A stretch of DNA of 64,000 bases, from positions 124,001-188,000 of the forward strand of contig SWDT01000129.1 of the NCBI GenBank assembly GCA_009193035.1, given 5' to 3'. Numbering within the stretch: the first letter of the stretch is position 1; each line of letters begins with the position of its first letter. Shown here piece by piece: positions 51,382-62,052 of the stretch. The position numbers and the translations under genes were made by a program. The notes under the pieces were generated by a model. That model saw nothing but the letters and a program-made list of their open reading frames with translations. It had not been told where the DNA came from and did no database searches. The DNA is from Halicephalobus mephisto. Lineage: Eukaryota > Nematoda > Chromadorea > Rhabditida > Panagrolaimidae.

Positions 51382-52756
51382 GTTTCATTTTTGTTAAAAA
51401 TAGTGTTAATTTTTAAGTTTACTTTGATATAAAATTTTTCGATCATTTTCCACTCAAGACCAGATTTGTTTAAAAATTTTAAAAAATAAAATTTGTTTAA
51501 AAATAAAAAAAGAGAAAAATCAAATTTTTTGAAATTAAAGAAATAAAAATTGAATTTTTAATAATTTAAAATTCGATATAAATAGTTAACAAAAAATTAA
51601 ATAAAAATTTCTAAGTAAAAAATGCAATTTTTGAATTACAAATTTGTTAGGACAGAAAAGTAAACTAAAAAGAAATTAAAGAGGTAGCCTGATTATTAAG
51701 AAACATGGGATACTGTAGGACATGAGTGAAGTTCCCGGTAGTACTGTGTCAAGGTGACTTATGTAGATTCTATCCTTACTGTTTTAGTGAAGATTATTAC
51801 AACACTTCTGTTTACCATCTTAACAGTATATATATAACATCGGTAAATTATGTATTATGTACAGTTTTTTGTGCTGGGACAGAAAAGTAGACTAAAAAGA
51901 ACTTGAAGAGGTAGCCTGATTATTAAGAAACATGGGATACTGTAGGACATGAGTGAAGTTCCCGGTAGTACTGTGTCAAGGTGACTTATGTAGATTCTAT
52001 CCTTGCTTTTTCAGTAAAAATTGCCGATATACTTCTGTCTTCTACCTAAAATTTAAAAACTTAAAAATCCTACAGTGTTAATTAATTTTTTAAATAGAAG
52101 AATCAAAAATATCGAAAATTAAATTTTATCGTTTTTGAAAAGTTAAAATATTAGAAAAAATTTTTTAAGGATTAAAATTCAGTTTCCTTGCGAAACAGTC
52201 TCGACACAAGTACCGTATTGCAGGAGGCTATGGTGCTAAAGTTATTACTTAATTTTTGAGTTGTTCGATATATGAGATTGCTGTTCGAAAAAGGAACTGC
52301 TGTCTTTGCTCCCTGTCTGCACATTCCCGAAGGTCCTAATAGCTACAGTATGTTCCAACTTTGAGAATCTGGAGACAATTATTCATTCTACTTGAGGTGT
52401 ATATAATGAACAATCGTCGATTTTCTAAAATTTCCGATTTCGAAATCCGGTTCTGAATCTTCTAAATTTCGAACTTAACAGTTTTGTTTGAATTCGAATT
52501 TTCCGATTCCCGGACTTGATAGTTTGAGTACAATTCGGGTTTCCTCAATTTTTGAATTAGAATTTGTTTAAAACCTATTAAAGTTAATTCAAAACAGAAA
52601 ACTTTGATTGACATGATGTAAAAAATCCTCCGCTTGCTCGTTTGGCGTTCTGTGACACAAGCCAATGAGTCAAATCGCGTCGACGAGCTGATGCAATTCG
52701 GTGTAATTCCTACATTTTTGAATTTCTTTCATTTAGTTTACTTTGTTTTTCAGAAC
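51382..52756. other. Intergenic between protease and isoleucyl-tRNA synthetase
   Basis: Holds a near-perfect direct duplication (51648-51775 and 51888-52015, listed separately), AT-rich filler and a moderately complex stretch at 52190-52400 without protein-like ORFs. A TTTTTCAG acceptor ends three bases before the synthetase ATG. Confidence 0.5.
51648..52020. repeat. Direct duplication of a 128-bp unique sequence, 240 bp apart (candidate non-coding RNA pair)
   Basis: Two copies starting at GACAGAAAAGTA(A/G)ACTAAA run through GAGGTAGCCTGATTATTAAG, AAACATGGGATACTGTAGGA, GAAGTTCCCGGTAGTACTGT and GTGACTTATGTAGATTCTAT with only about four differences. Beyond the block they diverge into AT-rich DNA, though an ACTTCTGT string follows both. 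The block contains small hairpins (GGGA/TCCC and GTCA-AGG-TGAC) but no known snRNA, snoRNA or spliced-leader signature was recognised. Confidence 0.7.
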
Positions 52757-55700
52757 ATGCCGCAAGACTACAATGTTCCGGATACCTTGAACCTCCCGAA
52801 GGTGGAAGAGGACATTCTCGAACGGTGGAGGAAAGAGGACACGTTTAAGCAGTCCGTAAAGTAGGTTTTTTTTATAAATTTTGGCCTGAGTCATGATTAA
52901 TTTTTAGGCTAAGTGTTGGTCGTAAGCACTATACCTTCTATGATGGCCCTCCGTTTGCCACTGGATTACCTCATTACGGTCACATTCTGGCAGGCACCAT
53001 CAAGGATGTCGTCACTCGTTATGCCCACCAAACCGGACATCATGTTGAACGTCGTTTTGGATGGGACACTCATGGTTTGCCCGTTGAGTACGAAGTTGAT
53101 AAAACTCTCGGCATCAAAGGCCCAGCTGATGTTTACAAGATGGGTGTCGGGACGTACAACGAAGAATGCCGTTCCATCGTGATGCGATATGCCACTGAAT
53201 GGAGAGAAACTGTCGAGCGAATGGGTCGTTGGATCGACTTTGACAATGACTACAAAACCTTGTACCCTAGCTTCATGGAAAGCGTCTGGTGGGTGTTTTC
53301 TCAGCTCTTCAAGAGGAACCTTGTCTATCAAGGAGTGAAAGTAATGCCGTACTCCACCGGCTGCTCTACTCCTTTATCCAACTTCGAGGCTAACCAGAAT
53401 TACCAAGATGTCAATGATCCTGCAGGTGGGTATTCAATCTGGAATTCTTTGCACAAATCTCGTTTTAGCTTTTGTTGGATTTCCTCTGGAGGAGAACCCA
53501 AATCGTCGTCTCGTAGCATGGACAACTACTCCTTGGACGTTGCCAAGCAATCTTGCGCTCTGTGTTCATCCTGATTTCGAATATGTCGTCGTCAAAGAGA
53601 AGGCTTCAGGAGTTGAATATGTGGTCCTTGAAAGCAAAGTTAGTTCTTTGTACAAAAAGAAGGAGGATTACACCATCGTTGAGAAATTCAAAGGATCTAC
53701 ATTGAAAAACAAGAAGTACATCCCCTTGTTTGACTATTTCCGTCATCTTGACAATGGACGATTCTACCATGTTCTCAATGCTACTTTTGTCACTACTGAA
53801 CAAGGTACAGGAGTTGTTCATCAAGCTCCTTATTTTGGTGAGGTAAGATCGCTGTCATATAAACAATCGCTAAAGTATGATTCTAGATCGATTATGCGAC
53901 TTGTTTGGAGAACAAAGTTATCACGAAGGATATGAAGATGATCTGTCCTGTTGATGAAAAAGGTTGCTTCACTGATGAAGTTACTGATTTCGCTGGTGTC
54001 TATGTGAAAGAAGCTGATAAACAAATCACCAGAACATTGAAGGAGAAAGGTCTACTAGTCAAGTTGGAGACAGTGAACCATAGTTATCCATTCTGCTGGC
54101 GGTCAGATACCCCATTACTATACAAAGCTGTTCCTTCTTGGTTTATTCGAGTTGAAGAACTTGTTCCTCGTCTGTTGGCCAACAATGATCAGACCTATTG
54201 GGTTCCTGGACATGTGAAGGATGGACGTTTCGCTAACTGGCTTCGTGATGCTCGTGATTGGGCTGTTAGCCGTAATCGTTTCTGGGGAACTCCGATTAAT
54301 CTTTGGGTTAGTGAGGATATGGAAGAAGTTGTTTGTCCTGGATCTATTGCTGAACTAGAGGAACTTACTGGAGCTAAAATTACTGACCTGCATCGTCATA
54401 ACATTGACCATTTGACCATTCCATCAAAACAGGGAAAAGGAGTATTAAAACGTGTAAGTGAAGTATTTGATTGCTGGTTTGAATCTGGTTCTATGCCATA
54501 TGCTTCTCAACATTATCCATTTGAGGATAAGCATAAATTTGAAGAAAATTTTCCAGCTGATTTTATTGCAGAAGGAATAGATCAAACACGTGGATGGTTT
54601 TATACTCTTCTTGTTTTATCAACTGCTTTATTTGATAAGCCACCATTTAAAAATTTGATTTGTAATGGTCTTATTTTGGCTTCAGATGGAGCAAAAATGT
54701 CCAAAAGAAAGAAGAATTATCCAGATCCAATGGCTATTGCACATAATATTGGTGCTGATCCACTTAGATTGTATCTTATTAATTCTCCTGCTGTTAGAGG
54801 AGAAGAATTACGTTTTCGTGAAGAAGGAGTAAAAGATGTTGTTAAAGATGTATTTTTACCTTGGTTTAATGCTTACAGATTCTTTTTCCAATCTGTTATG
54901 CTTTATGAACATGTAAGTTTAAAAAAAATTGAAATTAGTAATTTATTTTTATTTAGGATCATCAAAAAGACTTTAAGATTAATGTTTCTGGTATTGAGAA
55001 TGTGATGGATAAATGGATTCTTTCATTTACTAATTCTTTGGTGAAATTTGTTCGTAATGAGATGTCATTCTATCGTCTGTATGCTGTTGTTTCACCTTTG
55101 ATGAAATATTTTGAAGCATTAACGAATTGTTATATTAGACTTAATCGTAAACGTGTTAAAGGTGATGGTAATTCGGATGAAGATCGTATTGCTGCTCTTT
55201 CAACTCTTGGTCATGTTATTGTTACTATTACTAGATTGATGGCACCATTTACACCATTTTTCTGTGAATTTTTATGGACTGAATTATGTCGTGTATCTGA
55301 TGAAACGACGGAATCTGTTCATTTTGCAATGATACCTGAAACGGAAGAGGAATTTATTGATATTGATGTTGAAAGAAGAATTGCTGCGATGAGATCTGTT
55401 GTTGAAATTGTTAGAGTTTTACGTGAACGTAAAGGAATTTCAACACGTTATCCACTTCGTGAAGTTGTTGTTGTTAATAGAAGTCAACAATTCTTGGATG
55501 ATCTTAATTCTCTCTTGCCGTATGTTTTGTCGGAATGTAATGTGAAAGAATTGGTTACTTCATCAGATAAGGATAAGTATGGTGTTGCTCTTCGTGCTAC
55601 TCCTAATTTTAAACTTCTTGGAAAACGTCTTGGAAAAGATCAAAAAGTAGTTGCTGATTACTTGAAAAATACAGTATCACAAAATGAACTTGAACAGTTG

Positions 55701-56191
55701 TTGGTAAATGGCAAATTACCAATTGGTAAACATGAAGTTAGTGTTGAAGAAGTTGGTGTTGTTTATACTGTAGATTCGACTAAAACAAATGGCAATTATG
55801 AAGTTCAAGCAGATCATCAGGTTTGTTATTGAAATTTGGGGTTTTTATATATGAATTATTTTAGTCTGTTGTTATGTTAAACTGTAGTTCTGATGATGGG
55901 TTGTTGGAAGAAGGTCTTACGCGTGAAATTATTAATCGTGTTCAAACATTACGGAAGTCGTGTAATTTATTCCAGACTAAGAAGGTTACTGCTCATGTTC
56001 AGTTTATTACGGAAAACAGTCTGCTTGCTAATGCTCTAAAGAAGAATCAAGAAACTATTGAATCGGCAACTAATATTGTATTGGTTAAGGAGAAATTGTC
56101 TAATCCTAACCCTGACCAATCTGCTAGATGGAAAATCAAGGATGATGAACTTGAATTGTGTCTGGTGTTTTCTGCTTTGGAAAGTAAATAA
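52757..56191 (+). CDS. iars-1: Cytoplasmic isoleucyl-tRNA synthetase
   Basis: Six exons (52757-52860, 52908-53425, 53469-53842, 53887-54912, 54957-55820, 55865-56191) give 1070 residues. Class I signature motifs are complete: the HIGH-type [16 protein letters not shown] near residue 48-63, the editing domain with [25 protein letters not shown] and [12 protein letters not shown], and [12 protein letters not shown]. The CP1 region, [17 protein letters not shown] block and anticodon-binding helices all follow in the usual order. The protein ends after [13 protein letters not shown], so it lacks the C-terminal repeats found on vertebrate IARS1. It charges tRNA-Ile for cytosolic translation. Codons in the first half often end in C or G, while those after about 54440 are strongly A/T-ending. 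The third exon follows a 43 nt intron. Poly(A) signal at about 56225. Confidence 0.97.
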
Positions 56192-56254
56192 GTTTATTTA
56201 GAGCTTTATTTATGGCTGTTGTTGAATAAATATTTTTATAAATAAGTGAATATG

Positions 56255-59117
56255 CTAAGGCATATTTGATTTTTCTAAATCAATATGACCAGATTCACCG
56301 AGATATCCACTGTCTCGGGACTTGGCAGAAGCAATATTTCGCTTGTGAGATCCGACACTGACGTTGGAAAAAGAAGAATTTAGAATATCCTCGATATCGT
56401 CCTCAATACTACCGACACTTTCTTTATCTTGTTCTCTTTTTTTACGCATTTGAATTCGTTGTTCTCTTGATTTTGAACGTTTATATAATGTTGGAACACT
56501 ATCTCCTCGATCTAAAATTTAAATAATTATTTTTAGAAATGTTTTTAAAATTTTCTAATTTTAATTTTTTTAAATTTTCTAATTTTAATTTTTTTAAAAA
56601 TAAAAGTAAAATTTTAAATTTCTATAATTAAAATTTAATTTTTTTAAATAAGAATTCTAAAAATTTAATTTTTTTTAAAATTTTAATATTTAATTTTTAA
56701 ATAAGAATTTTTTGAATTTTATTTATTTTTAAATTTTAATATTTACCGAGATTAGAATTAATAATTACGGAATTATTGACGTCTGCAGTAGAAGGCCGAA
56801 TATTTGATTCGTTTTTAGAATTATTGGAATCAGAATTATCGAAATTTAAAATTTCTGAAATTAAATTTTTCTTTTTTGAAAAATTATCATCACTTTCGGA
56901 AGAATCTAAATTTTTTTCTTTTATTGTTTCGATGCTTTCTGAATTTTTTTTCGGAGTTGAAAGTCTTCCATGACTTGAGAGGAGATTTCTGCAAAGTGGT
57001 TTTGGACCATCGTAAGGCTTCACCGGAAGGGTATCATTAGCTAGGGAATTTTTAGCGTCAAATAAAAACGAATCTCCAAGATGAATTTTTACCACATCTT
57101 CCATTTTTTCTCTTATTTCTTGTTCGAATTGGAGTTTTTTGTGGAATTTTTCTTGTTGTTCTTTTATTTCATTTTGAAGTTTGGCAATCAGGTTTTCATA
57201 AAGTTCTCTTTCTAACTTCGCTTTGGTTTTCTAAAATTAAAATTATTTAAAATTATTTCATATATGAAAATTAATCCTCGAGGGTGGAGAGTTTTAGATC
57301 TTCTATATCCTAATCCAGAAGGCTCTAAGGCTATCCAGACGGAATTTAGTTACGAAGCCCTGGAGGATTACGAAATAATCACTACGCAAAAATTAAATAA
57401 TTACCTAAATTGTTTTAATTTTTAGAATATTCTGAAAATTCGTTTCTAGACAATTTAAAAAAATTATGATTTTCACAATATGCGGCAAATTACGAAATAG
57501 CCTATGCAAAACCGGAATTTTGAACTACTTTGATTTTTAAAAACTTCTGAAAATTCCTATCGAAACAATTTCAAAAAAAGGTTTAAAATAATTTTCACAA
57601 CACATGACTGATTACGAAATCTTCCGAAATTACGAAATAATCATCACGCAAAATCAAAATTATCACGTAGACCACTTTGATTTTTGAATACTTAAAAATT
57701 TTCCCCAATACAATTTCATAAAAAATTCATATATGACTTTTATAATATATAATTGATTACGAAATCGCCATGTAAAATTAAAATTTCCACGTGGGCTACT
57801 TTGACTTTTAAAAACTTAGAAATTCGTTTCGAAGCAGTTTGAAAAAGTTGATATGAGTTTTATAATATAATTAATCACGAAATTGGATAAGATTATCGAA
57901 CATTTATCACGGAAAACGAAATTTTAGGATATTTTAGATTTTAAGAACTTCTAGAAATTCCCTTCAGGACTATTTAGTAAGAAGTTCATATATGATTTTT
58001 ACAGTGATGTTAATTATAAAACTTACAATTGACTCTATATCTGTTTCTGCACTTATGGAATTATTCCTTTGCCGGATACTCTGGATCCCAACGAGGGAAT
58101 CCAGGTCGTCAGGACAGTGCAACTTTGCTTGTTCTTTTAAAAAATTAACTTCATCTGCAAGTTCCGTATTTCGTAATTCCAAAATGCAAATTTCCCGTTG
58201 TAACATGGATACTTGTTGTTCTGCTTCGATCCTTCTGGCTTCCGCAGCTTCCAAACGTGACTTCTGAACATTCGTCATTTTATTTTCGCTTCCGGTTTTG
58301 GAATTCAAAGAACCCTAAAATTAAATCCTTTCGTCCATAAATCTCCAAACAACTCAAACCGCGCTATTTCTCAGTCGTTTTCCAACACTGACAAGATTGC
58401 TTTTCGAACTCGACGGTCTACATAACTTCTCTGTTCCATCATTCCTAAAAAGTAAAAATAATCAGAAAATTAAAAATCAATATATAAAAAATATAAAAAT
58501 TAAGAATCAATATATAAAAAATATAAAAGTTAAAAATCAATATATATAAATATAAAAACTTTAAAACTTTAAAATTAATATATAAAAACTTTAAAAATTA
58601 ATATATAAAAAAGAAAAAATTTAAAATTACATTAATTTAAAAAGCGCACGTGGGTGTTGTCGAGTACTCTCGACACGAATTTCCAGGTTTTTGGAAACTA
58701 AGATAGCCTACATGAGAGTGTTTACATGACGATTTTGTAGTTAATTATGTTATAAAAATCATATGAATTTTCTTACGAAATACTCTCGATACGAATTTCC
58801 AGAAGTTTTTGGAAACAACAATGGCCTACTTGAGGGTTTTCATTTTGCACGTTGGTGATTTCGTAATTAAATTTGCAGAATTATATTCCATCAAAAGCCC
58901 TCCAAATCAAAGTACACATGATACTTAACCTTCTATCTACCTTCTAAAATTAATTTCGATATATGAAAATTATTAATAAACATCCTAAAAATCACAAAAC
59001 CCAAAAAATCCGCAAAAATTAATTTTTTAATAAAAAAACTTACTTCAATTTCCATATATCGCCATTTTGATCAATCCGAATCCTGTCTACTTTCGTCGTA
59101 CTAGCACCAGATCCCAT
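56255..59117 (-). CDS. Uncharacterised N-myristoylated coiled-coil protein, possible ciliary gene
   Basis: Five exons on the minus strand (59044-59117, 58360-58444, 58027-58314, 56747-57230, 56255-56511) close in phase to 395 residues. The start MGSGASTTKVDRIRID is a good N-myristoylation signal (Gly2, Ser/Ala at 5-6). Two coiled coils follow: about 65-115 (KSRLEAAEARRIEAEQQV, LQREICILELRNTELADE) and about 150-195 (KTKAKLERELYENLIAKL, KEQQEKFHKKLQFEQEIREK). A conserved-looking stretch HLGDSFLFDAKNSL and an acidic Ser-rich, presumably disordered tail (SSESDD, SVGSIEDDIEDILNSSF, SRDSGYLGESGH) complete it. I do not recognise the family. An X-box-like site 183 bp upstream suggests expression in ciliated neurons. 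It is convergent with iars-1 (stops 63 bp apart). Confidence 0.75.
57245..58015 (+). repeat. Dispersed family A array in intron 3 of the myristoylated-protein gene
   Basis: Begins TTTCATATATGAAAATTAAT and shows three to four successive, diverged copies of the 3' half (TTTAGATTTTAAGAACTTCT, AGAAATTCCCTTCAGGACTA). It is antisense to its host gene, unlike most copies here. Confidence 0.75.
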
Positions 59118-59299
59118 ATTTTTCTTTTTTTTAATATTTAAAAATCACTTTTTTGCTGGTTTCCATCCACCAGCATAATTAAAAAAAATTTTTTTAAATT
59201 TAAAAAAAAATAAAAATTCAAAAAATATCTATTCCAGACCAATTTTAAAAACACCAATTTCCAAACACTAGTCGTATGCGAAAATTGCCTTAGGCACGC

Positions 59300-59313
59300 G
59301 TTGCCATGGCGTT
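59300..59313 (-). promoter_or_regulatory. X-box-like site (RFX/DAF-19)
   Basis: Minus-strand sequence AACGCCATGGCAAC fits RYYNYYWWRRNRAC with one mismatch in the first half-site, and is an almost perfect inverted repeat. It lies 183 bp before the ATG of the myristoylated coiled-coil gene, inside the typical 60-250 bp window for C. elegans X-boxes. It sits in a short GC-richer block between that gene and the COG5 stop. Confidence 0.6.
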
Positions 59314-59413
59314 ATTTCTGAATTCTATTCAACAAGACAACAATTGTAAAAAACCCATTTTTAGATAATAATTTATTTTCCAAATTTTACATCCCAAAAA
59401 CCCGTCATAAAAA

Positions 59414-61884
59414 TTAAAATTGTAAATTAGATTCCCATTTTTGCATTATATTTTTCGTTACATCATAATAAGGGGGTAATTGAGTAACAGATTTTTCAAA
59501 CGAAATCAGAAGAGTTTTCATAAATTCAAATCTGTCATTATCGTTAGCTTTACAGAACCATTCTGTGTACTTCTCTCTTGTCCAGCTTACAAATTCATAC
59601 GGAGTCGGAGCCTCAGGCGAAAATCCAACGACCAAACTCACAACAAACCACGATGGGATATTGTTCAATATTGCCGTTACACTCTCCATAGAATCCGGCA
59701 ATCCATGTAAAAAACTTGCCACAACCTTTTTACTTTTTAAACTATGAGAAGAAACAGGATTTTTAATCACCTAAAAATTACCATTATAAAAATCATGCAA
59801 AATTTGCATTCTAATTTTAACGACCTAAACAAATTACTTTATATGAAATTCCAAAAATTATTGAAGTTTTTATTTTTTGTATGAACCTACAAGATAACAT
59901 TATAGATAATTTTAAAGTTGAATAAAAACTATTCAAGACAGTAATAAAACCCATAAATTCTGAGTCTAAAATCAAAAATTGGCCTTCAGAATCCTAAATC
60001 CAAAAACCAACCCCAATCGAAAGAACATTTAAAATTCGACCCCAAAACTTCTTTAACTTTAAAATCCCATATAAAAAACTCATTTTTTAAAATTATAAAA
60101 TCAAACCAATATTTAAGACAAAAATACCACAAAAATCCTTACCTTCAATAAAGTGTTTAATAAATATCTCATATCAGCCGAACACCTCCTTACAGTAACC
60201 GAATCCAATGGTCGCAAAAGTGATATATGAAGCAAAAAAGCATCAACAATATAATTCCCAAAACAAACTCCAGGAAGTACTTGCGACGATAAAAACATAA
60301 TTTGATCATAATGAATACCAAAAGTCGTCAAATGTCCACATAATTCCATCATATACGGCGAAATAACATCTTCTTTAAGTTTTCTATTTTTTTCATGTTC
60401 ATCAAACATTGCTCCTAAGACAAGTCTTACTGTTTCATATATCGACATCATTATTGACGTTTGATAATTTTCCAAAAAAACTGGAATACTTGATTTAAAG
60501 TCATATTTCATCCCAATACAGTATACCAAATTCAAAATCGCATATGTTAATTGTTGATTATTTGTAATCCTTCTGCCAAATCTATAATCTTGCGGAATAT
60601 TATTCAGCATCATATCCGCTTGTTGTACTGTATAATGCAAAGCTTGTACAATTTTTTTTCTAACAAGATCTTCTAATCTTTTGTCAAATTTAACTTCATC
60701 TATAACTTCGTCAAAAGCATTTTGAATTTTAATTCTTCCTGAATCCATAATTAAATTTTTTTCTGAAAAAACTTGATCCACTATTTTCGTCAATCTTTCA
60801 TAACAATGATTCAAGCAACTGTTGTCTAATCCGATCAAAGCATGCTTAATCGGTTTCGATACAACACTTACTTGTTCATTTGCACAAGAATGCAAAATTC
60901 TAAGAATATGAATAACTGACGGCGAAGCATTCGACATTCTAATATTGATTATTTGTCCAAGTCTATCCGCAAATCTCGACAATAATTCAATATCTATAAA
61001 AATTTAATTAATTTTTTTATTTAAATTTTAAAATTACCTATCATTCGTAATTTCTCAAACCAATCACATAATTTTTCTTTTAATTTATGTTGATTTAATG
61101 CTTCAACTATATCTTCCGAATTTTCCAGTGATCCAAGAGCAATAAAAATAACATCCAATTCTTCTATTCCATTTTTATAAAGACGTCCAAATTCCGCTTC
61201 TGCAAAATCATTATCCAATGCCCTTAGGGCACAAACCGCTCTTTTCACAGTTGCATAATTTCGAATTTCTAGAGATTTATATAATTCTGAAACTACTGTT
61301 TGACGTGTTAACCTTGATTCACGATCAATAATCGGTTTAAACTTTTCTTGAAAAATATAAACATCTCCCAATTTTTGATTCATAAATAACAATTCTCTTA
61401 AATAAATAGCAATATCCGTTTTTTCACCAAATTCTGCATTTGACCATTTTTTCAGCAATTTCTCAATTTCAACAACATCTTCCAACATTTCATCTAATCC
61501 ATTCAATCGAGTTAAACGATTATTCGATTGAATAATGGAATCTGTATTAGCTCCAACAAAACGTCCAAGATCAATAGCGTCACGACTAGCATCCTTGACC
61601 TCATTATGGATTAACTTCTGCATAGAATCCAATGTATCTATCGATCCAGCCTGTTCCACAAGTCTGTTAAGATTCGATCCAACCTAAAAACACAAATATT
61701 CATAAACCAAATCCAAAAAACTTACTTCATGCCGTAATTTCAAATTTAACGAAGAAGAAACAGATTCAACTCTGTTCAATAAGCTCAAATCATCCAAATC
61801 AGTATCCTTCGCAACTCTAACGAGAAATTGCCGTTCATCCACGACTCCATTCACAAAATCCTCTATCTCCTTAGTGGAGATCAT
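59414..61884 (-). CDS. cogc-5: Conserved oligomeric Golgi complex subunit 5 (COG5)
   Basis: Four exons on the minus strand (61726-61884, 61038-61683, 60143-60993, 59414-59770) give 670 residues. The N-terminal helical part (LSLLNRVESVSSSLNLKLRH, DLGRFVGANTDSIIQ) matches the coiled-coil scaffold of COG5. The C-terminus is diagnostic in order: NNIPSWFVVSLVVGFSPEAP, then EFVSWTREKYTEWF, and ISFEKSVTQLPPYYDV followed by IMQKW, which aligns by eye with the end of human COG5 (...PFSIIIQFLF, SPFQRAEWSHTRFSQWL). COG5 belongs to lobe B of the COG vesicle tether that maintains Golgi glycosylation enzymes. The ATG is preceded by TTTTTTAG seven bases upstream, and the EF-Tu gene ends only 168 bp before, so the gene is probably the downstream member of an operon. 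Codons are strongly A/T-ending. Confidence 0.8.
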
Positions 61885-62052
61885 CGTAAATCTAAAAAAC
61901 ATAAAAATATTTAAAAATAAAAAACAAAAATATTTAAAAATTATAAAAAATGTAAAAATTAAAATACCAATGGTTAGAAAACCATTAAAATTCATAAAAA
62001 AATGCATAACAACTTTATCAAATAACAACCTATCCTAATTCTAACGATTATT
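61885..62052 (-). promoter_or_regulatory. Operon-like intercistronic region, EF-Tu to COG5
   Basis: 168 bp between two minus-strand genes. On the minus strand it is U-rich and ends in TTTTTTAG-ATTTACG-ATG, an acceptor placed for SL2-type trans-splicing. No AATAAA is obvious; a TGATAAAG variant lies about 40 bp after the EF-Tu stop. Confidence 0.55.
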
